Source: Incurvaria masculella (taxonomy: Eukaryota; Arthropoda; Insecta; Lepidoptera; Incurvariidae). Taken from it: a stretch of 64,000 nt of DNA. How positions within the stretch are numbered: position 1 is the first letter of the stretch; the number at the start of each line of letters is the position of its first letter. This document shows, piece by piece, positions 38,401-50,400 of the stretch. Below the pieces are notes generated by a model that was not told the DNA's origin, made no database searches, and saw only the letters and a list, made by a program, of their open reading frames with translations. The position numbers and the translations under genes were made by a program. Location of the stretch: positions 12,511,036 to 12,575,035 of the forward strand of contig OX335643.1 of the NCBI GenBank assembly GCA_946894095.1. The letters are read 5' to 3'.

Positions 38401-41400
38401 AGATAGCAGAATAAATATTCGAAATTGCTACATGCGGAGATTTGGCTAAATCACTAGTTGTCGTATTCAGAGTTAGCTATCAAAATGTAAAACGTCTATT
38501 ATCTCCGGATTCAATCGATTTTTGTACCGTTATATGCCGAGATAAGGCTCGTTTTAACAGCCAACGCTGAAAATTTAGTAAAAGTAGGGTTTTTTTAAAT
38601 TCACTGTGAAATTATATAATTATTTCGGCGACAATGGTATACCATGAAGGTTTAGCGGAATGAAAATGACGGCTCGCTAGGCCGGAGTGAAACGCGTGCG
38701 TACTGGTAGAAGGGCGTATATTCACTGAATTAAGTATTGGCGTGCGCGCGCGGCGCACGTAAAGAAACATAATGTAGCTTACGCTACATACCTCCCCTCT
38801 TAAAGTTGGCTAAGGGGTGAAAAATTACTACAAAAATTAAAAAGTGACACTATTGCGTGAGTGGCCTTGAGCGCCAGCTCACTTAAGTATTTTGTTGCAT
38901 ACTATTTGGAAATGTTGCTGTCGAGTATTTTTGATGAGTCGGTTGATATGGTGATTGCGACGTGTGACCGTTGGAATTTCGCTGCATGGCAAAAATCGCT
39001 CGGTGGCGAGATTCCGTGAATTGAACTTTGTAATATTACACGATGTGTCGGGTTTTGCAATACCGTGTGCAAGTCCATGGAGGGCATTGTCTGCAACTTC
39101 TTGGTACTTGCTTGGTGGTTTATTCATAGTCTTTGTAGGTTTGCAGTTATATCCTGCTTGCTGCATGCTCGTCTCAACCGACGCAGTGGGTCGGTCCAGG
39201 TGCCCAGTGGGACGCGGTGAGTCGGTCGTACAGTCTGGGGGACGAGTGCTGCAGACTTGCCCTTCCGTCTTGACATAGTGAGTCGGTCAAGTGCCCAGTG
39301 GGACGCGGTGAGTCGGTCATTCACTGGGTGACGGAAGGCGTCCAAAATTCTAGTAGCATTTTTGGGCTCACATAGAATGATGGAGAAGATAATGCAGATG
39401 CGACGTGGATCTACTGTGGTTAGAATGCCGAGGTAGTATACTTGCTGCTGGTGCGATGCTGAAGTTAAAGTTTAGTCGATCCCATCTAGATGTTGTTGTT
39501 CAGTGCCCAGTGCGACGCTGTGAGTCGGTCGATGGTACTGGGTGATGGTATAATGTGGTCGTCCAGGTCGACGCGGTGGGTTGGTCGATGCTGCTGGGTG
39601 ATGATGTTGCTGACGGCGTCCTAGTTCGCGCGTCTATACACTAACGTAGGACGACGGTGCTTGCTTTATTCCTATATAATTTGAGTAATGATTGATGAGA
39701 GTGAGGTTTGATGATTATATTTGAAGAATAATGGCGCTATGTTTCGGGCGAGGCAGATGTGTATACCGGTTTTAATGATGCGGTGGACGTCAGCATAGGC
39801 AGCTGTTTGTGGAGCTGTATGTGGGGACAGCTCAAGAAGCAGCAGTACCGCCGCACGCCAGACGGCAGGTCGGGCGGCGGCGGCGAGAGGCGCTCGTGTT
39901 CTTCAGTCGGGGTCACCAATTTAGCGAAATGAAAATGACGGCTCGCTAGGCCGGAGTGAAACGCGTGCGTACTGGTAGAAGGGCGTATATTCACTGAATT
40001 AAGTATTGGCGTGCGCGCGCGGCGCACGTAAAGAAACATAATGTAGCTTACGCTACAAAGGTATAAGAAATCGGGACTGGAAGTCCCGATTTTGTTCTAC
40101 TCGGATCTAGCAGGTCAGTGGCGGCACCCTCTTGATGTCGACATACCCGGCTTGCGTACGAGACTAACAGGTCACTTCTAAAATTTTAAATGCGCAGGAT
40201 TCAGTTCAAACCAGAGTCTTGCGCCACACTTTATTAAACGTTTCTTGTCTGACTGTGAATAAAGAAATAGAGACTTACGAATAACATTTACAGGGCGGAA
40301 CTGTCATGGCCTAACGAGCGAGATAAACTTGCACTGGCACATTACATCATGTGTTTCGTGAAGGCCGAATTCGTAGCACCCTTATTCGAAGAGCCATGAA
40401 GAGATAACAATTGATAGAAATATGCTGTGATCGTATTCCCTTGAGAGAAAAGGAGTGATGGTTTGTATGTTCATAGCACAAACACGCCACATAGAAGAAG
40501 TGTATAGTTTTAAGAAGTTTTACCAATGGATAAATAAAACAAACTATTAGATAGAACTTTGGAGGTCGACATCAGGAAGAAATAGATAATTCCAAGAATG
40601 TTCAGCCTTGTATGCAGAATTCTAAATCGGTTATCGTGATGGTTTAGAAGAAGTGTATAGTTTTAAGGAGTTTTACCAAGGATAAATAAAACAAACTATT
40701 AGATAGAACTTTGGAGGTCAACATCAGGAAGAAATACATATTACCAAAAATGTTCAGCCTTATATGCAGAATTCTAAATCGGTTATCGTGATGTGCTGTG
40801 TGGGTTGCACACTTGAAAATGACAAAAGAGGTCCAACTGAATTTTCCCCGTGCATATCGGGCGAAAAACGTTTTTATCGTTCGTAATTCGGATAGTAGGT
40901 ATTTTTCCTTACCTGTCGCGTAGTAGGATTAATGTCGCCCTAGTCGCATTGAATGAACGAAATTTTATTGGCGCTTCGGCCATGTAGCGCCAATAAAATT
41001 TGTTCATGTTTTCAATCCAGTTCAATGCAGCCGTGCTAAATAATCTGCTTCCTATCTATAGACGGACAAACGATTTTCTTAAACTTTACTACTTCTCCAT
41101 GTGCTTGTAAAATGAGTGTTTGTTCATATTACAAACGTCCCTCTCAACAATTTTCACACTCGACGTTCGCTTTCTATCTGCATAGAGCCAATCTTCGCCT
41201 AGCCTAGGGCCGCAGACGCCGACCGACAGTTTGAAAGTTTACTCGGTCTGTGCTTTCAACGTGGACAGTTAGAAAGCACCCGAGACAAGGTGCCTTAATG
41301 GCTATCGGACCTGCTTTTAGCTGGGTCCAATCAATATTAAACACCTTCCTTTCGCACATTTTGAAACCTAAGCGAGATTTCGCGCGTAAAGGTTATGTAC

Positions 41401-44400
41401 CTGGAAAAAAATCGTATCAACCTAGGTTTTGTCTTTACTTCAGTTAAGAGAATCGTTACCATAGGGGAACATGTCGTTCCCTATACACTAAGTGCGATAA
41501 CTGTTAACCTTCAGTTAAGAGAATCGTTACCATAGGGGAACATATCGTTCCCTATGCACTAAGTGCGATAACTGTTTACCTTCAGTTAAGAGAATCGTTA
41601 CCATAGGGGAACATATCGTTCCCTATACACTAAGTGCGATAACTGTTTACCTTCAGTTAAGAGAATCGTTACCATAGGGGAAAATATCGTTCCCTATACA
41701 CTAAGTGCGATAACTGTTTACATTCAGTTAAGAGAATCGTTACCATAGGGGAACATATCGTTCCCTATGCACTAAGTGCGATAACTGTTTACCTTCAGTT
41801 AAGAGAATCGTTACCATAGGGGAACATATCGTTACCTATACACTAAGTGCGATAACTGTTTACCTTTAGTTAAGAGAATCGTTACCATAGGGGAACATAT
41901 CGTTCCCTATGCACTAAGTGCGGTAACTGTTTACCTTCAGTTAAGAGAATCGTTACCATAGGGGAACATATCGTTCCCTATACACTCAGTGCGATAACTG
42001 TTTACCTTCAGTTAAGAGAATCGTTACCATAGGGGAACATATCGTTCCCTATGCACTAAGTGCGATAACTGTTTACCTTCAGTTAAGAGAATCGTTACCA
42101 TAGGGGAACATATCGTTCCCTATACACTAAGTGCGATAACTGTTTACGTGCTCTTAATAATTTGCTAGGTTCTGAAATGTTGGATGAAATAAATACGGAC
42201 ATAGAATGAACATTTCTCTAGTGATTAAAAGAATTGATTATTTAACCATTTGAAATGTAACAACTTTTAGGGGTAGGGAAAAAGTTAGAAATAACTAGTT
42301 ATCGACCAGATCGAAAGGGAAATTAACTTGTCTTACTCAACCCAAACTATTCCAACCTGACAAACAAATACGATTCTTATTTTCCAAACCTTATCCGAAG
42401 AATATAAAAAAAACATATTTTTTACAAGTTTACAAAGCCAATAAAAAAGCCACCCCTTCCTTATTTTCAATACTTCAACTCAAGCGACGAATCCGCTAAG
42501 TGGATGACAGAATAATAATGTGTTGCGTGTCTTGGCTAGCCAGTTGAGGTCCTGAGACATAATAATCACCTGTCGCTCGCGACGCGACGTGGGCCGCACA
42601 ACCTATCATTAAATACAGCACGCGCTAAACTAGTCCGGTCCGGTGGCTCTATGAATAGTGCTATGGGTGAAAGTGTGACCGCGAAGCCACGAAAGCGCGG
42701 AGCTTTGGGAGAAGAATGAATACTTCTTTACTGTTGATATTGCAATAAAAGCACTAGACTATATAACTCTGTATTTGGGCAGCAATATTTACCCGGAAAT
42801 GTGAATTCTTCGGCATACCGTCCGGACTTTAAATTTGGCCGGATTTCCGACTTATAATCAAATAAGTTTTCCTGGAACTTGGATTTTTGGTCAGCTGACC
42901 TTTTATTAGGACGAGCTCGTTTTTTAGGACAACTGACATCAAGATGGGATAATTTCACAGCTGACCTTTTCTGTCAAGCTAGAAATTAGCAGAACTTAAC
43001 AAATGTTTTTTTCTTCAACAAGAATAGCAATTTCAACAATTTATCGAATAGCGAACGGAATTGGTTTCCGTATTTTTTTCTCACGTATTCACCACTAATT
43101 TTTTTTAACACGAACGTTTGGTTTTAGCTAAACTTGCCAAAGATTGGAACACTTTAGAGAACACGAGAATATACACATGCTCGAGCTCGTCCCTTAGCAA
43201 GAATTCAAATTCAGGGGTGGTGGATTGACAGAAAAAAAAGTTCGCATAAACTCCGCTTTACAAATGAACGGACTAACTAAATTTGATGAGATAAAAAATC
43301 GGTTCATTTTCGCATTCGTAGCTTCGTGTTCTAGTGGTTATTATGATATCGGAAATGCAGAGCGTAACAGGTTTGGATTCCGCCAGCTAGGAAGTAGTAG
43401 GACTTTACATTATTTCGAAGCAATTCTACTTAACAGTCACATCAAAACCCTTATTAATGGCTTGCTGATAACCAACCGTACAGTATGCTATGTTAAACTT
43501 ATTTGCTGTTTTGATAATACACATTCGAGGTAAACCATTGGGCCCTTATGTTACGAGTGCATTTATTTCCTGTCTTCTACATCCTACGCACGCCGGGATC
43601 TCTTTTTTTCAAATGGCCAAGCCTATGGATAAACCAATCAGTAAAAATACACATCTCGCTTATATCTTCAACATAGATCAGTGCATCAAAATTTGTATTG
43701 CATTCAAATGGCTGACAAAGACCAACTCCGCGAACTTGACGTCTATCTTACCTTGCTGCGGCACGAAGTCCGTGGACGCAGTGGCCTTAAGGCTGTTCCG
43801 ACCCACATAAAGTTGTTTGCACACAGAACGCAAAAAGTATTGCACTTTAAGGCACGAATTAATAATAAAAGTTTAATATAGTCATATCACTTGCAGCGAA
43901 AACAATTTCACAATTTCAGGATTATTGGTTTAGATACAATTAATTTAAATACGATTTTTATTTAACAGCGCCTTCTAACGGTGTAAAACTTCTAATCGGC
44001 AATTGCAACGAAACCATTAAACCTGAAATTGTGAATATGTTTTCGCTGCAACTACTATGGCTATATTTAATATTTTTGACGAATTCGTGCCTTAAAGTGC
44101 AATACTTTTTGCGTTCTGTGTAAAAAAAACATTGTATGGGTCGGAACATCCTTAAGTGCGAGGCTTCCTAATCACAGGGCGTGATACGAAGCAAATCAAT
44201 ACTCCGCTAGTAGTGCACTCAACATAGGCTTCGCAAATTTGACGTCTAGCTCATCATGGGGGGCGCGGACGCGATGGCATGCAACGCCAGGCCCCACTTT
44301 ACGGTATGTAATCGCCGGCAAATCATCGTTACGCGAGCAGTTCAATTCGCAAATTTGACGTCTAGCTTATCTGATGGCAAAGGCTGCCTTGATCATCGGT

Positions 44401-47400
44401 GATACGGACGTTCCTAACCGTGGTATCCGACGGCTCATATAGCTTCTCGAACAAAACACTCACCACAAGTTCCGCGAACTTGACGTCGAGCTCGTCTTGC
44501 GGCGGCATGGGGTGCGCGGGCGCGACGGCCTGCAGCGCCAGCCCGCCCTCTCCGCCCACCACGCAGTACGTGATCTCCGGTGGCTCATCGTTCTGCAGAC
44601 AAAAATACACGGATGTGTTAGCACGGAAGATGTATGCTGACCAAAAATGGCAAACATTTCTTTATTCATGGTTTAATATGATTCTGTAATACGACTAGAA
44701 GTCCGGTTTGGACCAGTGGGCATAAACGGTTAGAAACTGACTTTATTTACACTGGATTGAAATAGAATTTTTTTTGTATTTTATGAACACGACATTACCG
44801 TTATCTCATTCATTAGAGTTTCAGCGACATCTACATTTGAAGCTTTGTAATCAGATTTTGAAAATAATCTGAAAAAGTATTGGTCGTGACATACGTCGCT
44901 TGCTTCCGACGAATGTCACGACCAATACTTTCTATAAATGTAGATGTCGCTGAAACTCAAATTAATGAAATCGAAAAGCCTGCAGATGATCCAAGTATTT
45001 CCAGTTCTTAATGTACGTATTCCATTAATTATTATACTTACAAACAAGTACGCATAATACATTTTATTAAAGTATTGGGTTGGGTGACTGTATCTTTTCA
45101 TATGTAGTGCAAAATATAGTACTTGATAGGAAGAATAATAAAAAACTGTCTTTCTCGTGCTATCAAAATGTATGATCCAAAGACTATAGTTTTCTAGAAT
45201 CAACGTAGTTAATGCCACTAAGTTCGCTGCGATTGCGCAGAGAACGCGGAAAGGAGATAACTGCAGCAGGAAGTAACAACTTCGCAGGAGGTGACAACAG
45301 AACTGACCGGGCTCAAGTGGTTGTTTGCAAATATTACATCTATTTCTTCGCTCCCAGCCACAGTGTATTTAATGTGATCAGTAGCACGAAGAGACAAAGC
45401 AACACTTTTTTTTTTACACACGACTTTTTAGTTTTCCGGACTTTTGATTTTACATTATTATCGATTTATAATGTTAAAGTTAATGCTCTCAGTTTCAGTT
45501 TTCAGTTTCAGTTTCTTTATTTCCTCCATTAGATGTATATTACACACTCGGATTCGGCTTATTTTTCCCTGTCGGTTCGATTACTTCTGGCGAAGAAGAG
45601 CCGACAAGAAACTTCGTCAGGTTGGTCATTGTATTATTATTTTTTCCAGTGATACTTACAAACTAGTTTACAGTGATTGATTGATTACTACTGCTCACAA
45701 AGAACATTATTATAATAACATTATATAAATTGGTGACGAGCAAACTCTTGACGATGATGACATCTTATTCTAAATTAATCTCTAAGCCCCGATTGCACGA
45801 AGCGACGGCCGAGTAAATCAATGTTCAAACACGTCACTTTTAGTGAACCGCATGGAGTTCGTTCCATACTGTCCATCCAAACTGACGTGTTTAATCGTAC
45901 GTTGACGTTGATTTTGATTGTTTGTCCATTCGTGCACTTGGTCCTTAGTCCGAACTTAGATTTTCGGATAGCAAACCTTTTTTGTTGGGCGAGATCGTTT
46001 ACTTACGACTCCAAGATGGGATGTTTTGACAGCTGACCTTTTTAGGATTCCGTACCCAAAGGGTGAAAACGGAACTCTATTACTAAGCCTCCGCTGTCCG
46101 TCCGTCCGTCCGTGCGTCCGTCCGTCTGTCCGTCTGTCACCGGGCTGTATCTTATGAACCGTAATAGGTAGGCAGCTGAAATTTTCACAGAGTGTGTATT
46201 TATTTTGCCGCAATAACAACAAATAGGTAAACTTTCTAAATTATAAGAAAAAAAGTGATTTTTTGTGTTAAATCTTGTACCATGGATCGGAACCCTTCCT
46301 TTGCGAGTCCGACTCGCACTTGACCGGTTTTTTTGAGATGAGCTCGTTTAATTATGACAGCTGACTCCTAAATGTTATGAATTGATTGCTGACCTTTTTT
46401 GATTACTAGGTTTTTAGCTAACTCCGAGATTTGACGTTGTGAGAACTCACTTTTTTTTGAGAAGACGTCGTTTATGCACGACAGCTGACTACAAAATGGA
46501 GATTTGAGAGAGTTGGTAAGAGATGGAGTTTTGAGAGCTGATCTTTTTTTTGGGGTTCCGCATCCAAAGGGTGCCAAAGGAATCCTATTTATAAGCCTCC
46601 GCTGTCCGTCCGTCCATCCGGCAGTCCGTCTGTCCGTCATTGGGCTGTATCTCATGAACCGTAATATGTAGGCGGCAAAAATTTTCACAGTGTGAATTTA
46701 TTTTGCCGTTCTAACAACAAACAGGTAAAATTTTAAAATAATTAAAACTAAAGCGGGTCCCCATACAAAAAACGTAATTTTTTGTGTTAAATCTTGTATG
46801 ATGGTACGGAACCTTTCGTGTGCGAGTCCGACACGCACTTGGCTGGTTTTTTGGGATGAGATCGTTTGTTTAGGAAAGCTGAATACTTAGAAGACGTGAT
46901 GTTTTGACAGCAGCTGACCTATTTTTGGTAAAAATATATTTGTTAAGGACAGCTGATTCCAAGATTTGATGTTTTAAAGCTTACCTTTTTTGGGACGAGC
47001 TCGTTTATTCAGGACAACTTACTTCAAGATGGGATGTTCGGACAGCTGACCTTTATTTTGGCCTTTCAAGCTTAGCATGCAGTTTTTCAAGCTCTTTTGT
47101 TTAGGACTGTTAATTCTCCAAGATTTGCTTTTGTGCTCACTAACCTTTTTTGGTCATCCAGTGAGTCTTCAGACTTCCAAAGTTCACATAGCAAATTATT
47201 GGGAAGAGCTAATGCTTGTTGCGAAAGTGAAAACATGAATGCGTTCAAAGCATATTTTAAATAATAGTTTTACCTTATTTTGTCTGTATGAAAATTCGTT
47301 TATTTTCGTTACGCCTGCGACAGGGATAAATTGACGATTTCTTCCATTCATATTGACGTCGAACTAAGAGTAAGATAGTTTGATAACTCTTTCCATTGTA

Positions 47401-50400
47401 ACAGCACGAACTACGTGACTATTTAAGATGTTAACTAGTATTCTCGCCTTGTACTATATACCCAAACAAACTTTTTTTTTTATGTGACTGGACATGGATG
47501 GCTAATACCACAAGTTCTGTCATGGTATTAGCCCAACACACCACATGGGAACTAGGTGCCATGCCAGGACCTTTCCTTAAATTGCACGGCTACATTGAAC
47601 TGGATGGAAAACACGGACAATTTTCATTGCCGCTTCGACCATCGTTCATCCAATGCGATGGTACCAACCCGGGCGGGATAAACCCTACCACCTAGTAAGT
47701 AAGGAAGGGGACCTACAGCTTAACGTGGAATCCGAACCACGGCCAGCCTCTCTCAACGGTCGAATGGTCACCCATCCAAGACCAGACCAGACCCAGCGTT
47801 GCTTAACTTCGTAGAGCGATCGCCGAAGTGTCGCGCCACTGGGCCACTGAGGCTGTCAAAAACTGAATTAGGTCGGACATTAGTCAACCACCGGGTTCCG
47901 CAATATTCTGTTGTCGGTAGAAAAAAAAATTACCAATGAAGACATTGGTTGTCATGTACGCAAGCGACCGATGGTGTCATGATCCATTCAATGTAAATTA
48001 ATTAAATAGGAAGTCTAACATGATAATACTAGTTAATACAGCAAAAGCATCACAAACAAAATATTTTGAAACGATATTTTATGTGCTATATGAAACAAAA
48101 AAGATTGTTTAGCGCACTCTTCAGAAACGCATACTGTAAACATCACGGCCGATACTCGAGTTCAATAAGGTTCATTGCATCGGGACTCTGATGGAAACAA
48201 CCCGAGCGGGCCGTTGTTGTCTTCGCAACGGAACCTGCGCACGCGCTGACCAGATGCGCCACTGACTCACCGGCGAGATCGAGATGCAACGTTCGCGCCA
48301 GGTGTACATGACGGATCCCTTTCGAAGTCTCACATTCGCTTTCGATTCGCCTTGTTTTTATGACGTTAACGGCTCAATCCTTCAGGTCATAAGAGTGTAA
48401 CAAGCATATGAATGATGGGAAAAAGGAGCTATAAGCTGTATAGAACAGGGGTTATTACACACGCCTATGACGAGTTTCTAGAGACGCCAGAACCATTTTC
48501 AGGCTCTCTCCGCGTCTAACGCGCCGTGGCGAATATCCTCATCCAGTTCAACTCGGCTTGCGGTTGAGTGACTTTTGTAACGCCAGCCTTTTGTCCTGTC
48601 ATCTTCATAAGTCGCAAGGCGCGGGGGCTGCTTCACGGTGCCTGATCTGTGCTTTCGCATTGAACAACCGATGAACATAAAATAAACTACCTAAAGTACA
48701 CATATTCGTTATGGAATGTTTAAACTTGTGTAGGGATGATTGTGCACGCGGAACCGTAGAAAAACAATGTTTTTTACAACCCATAACAGGATTTATTATA
48801 TATTCTTTGCCATAACGCTATGCAGAGGTATCGATCGAAAGTTTTCGGAATCGATTGCCAGCACGTCGCTTCTCTCGTCGAATTTCACGGCCAGTATGGC
48901 ACGAGTACATGCACACAATGCCAGACGACCATTTAAAGTTCGCCGGGCCGTCTCTCCATAGCGGTCGAGACGTCCGATCGTGCGTTTCCGTCAGGGTTGC
49001 CACTTAAACCCGGCATGGTTTTCGTAACCCCCTGAATGTTCGAAACGCCATAGGCGTCGTCTGGCGCCTTAATAGGTCCTGGCGTACGCCATATGCCGCG
49101 CGTAACATAAAAAAAATCTTTAATAAAAACCGACATTTTTGAAAAGTAACAACGCTGGATGTCGAAAATGTTACAAGAGCAATCGTGTGTGTTTTAGGGT
49201 TCCGTACCCAAAGGGTGAAAACGCAACCCTATTACTAAGCTTCCGCTGTCCGTCCGTACGTCCGTCTGTCACAGGGCTATATCTCATGAACCGTAATAGG
49301 TAGGAAGCTGAAATTTTCACAGAGTGTGTATATATTTTGCCGCTATAACAACAAAGAAATTAAACAAAAAATAAAAATATAATAAAAATTAAAGGAGGGT
49401 CCCATATAAAAAAACCTGTTTTTTTTTCAAAAATCTTATACGATGGTACGGAACCCTTCGTGTGCGAGTTCGAGTCGCACTTGGCCGGTTTTTTGATGAA
49501 ATTCACATTTCATTCACATTAGATCTGACTTTCACAAAGTATTCGAAGGAGGTGTCCTTCATTACCATTTATTTGCATTGTTTAGATATCATAGGAGTAA
49601 GAATCAGATCAGCCAGTGATATAAAATAGGCTGTCTATCTTGAGATTACATGGACTGTTTTCATCTGAGTTAAATGAACATGAATCAGTTCCATACCGAT
49701 TATGTCAAGCCCAAAATCTGTTTATGTAAACATACTATATGTAATGATTAACTAGTATTCCAGACATGAGTAAAATTCGATTAGCCATATCCGTGAGTAG
49801 TTAATGAAAGCGAGAATTATTGCAACGAGTTGTCATAGAAATGGCATGTTTGGAACCAGTAGAATTATGTTATAAACGAATCGAACGGTATTTTTTTTCC
49901 GGATATTGTTATTGTCAACATACCGAATATGGCAGTAATATTGAAACAAAATTGTGGTTTCTAGAAACAGCTGCAGTTCATGATTCAGATTCCAGTCATG
50001 AGTAAAATTCGATTAGCCATATCCGTGAGTAGTTAATGAAAGCGAGAATTATTGCAACGAGTTGTCATAGAAATGGCATGTTTGGAACCAGTAGAAGTAT
50101 GTTATAAACGAATCGAACGGTATTTTTTTTCCGGATATTGTTATTGTCAACATACCGAATATGGCAGTAATATTGAAACAAAATTGTGGTTTCTAGAAAC
50201 AGCTGCAGTATAATTGTCATGCACTTTGTTACCTTACAAAATACATTTTCATCGTAAGCCATAAAATTATCACTTCTGCCATGGTCAGTTCGCGGTAAAT
50301 CGTTAATTTTAATCAATAAACTGAGACGTTAAAAACAGACGATACAAGTTCAACACGGCCTAATACGAGCTGAACGCCCTAAGAGTGGCATTCGAGCAGC

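Larger units (their letters stand above)
45985..47160. repeat. Degenerate ~65-bp minisatellite
   Basis: Recurring words: gacgagctcgttt, aggacagctgac, ccaagatgggatgttttgac, agctgacctttttt. Units are diverged. Two 'CCGT' elements (46044-46331, 46552-46852) lie inside the array at the T-rich unit junction. Confidence 0.72.

Noticed and set aside
41438..42147. CRISPR array
   Set aside because: Monomers abut without variable spacers, and the sequence is eukaryotic; it is a satellite.
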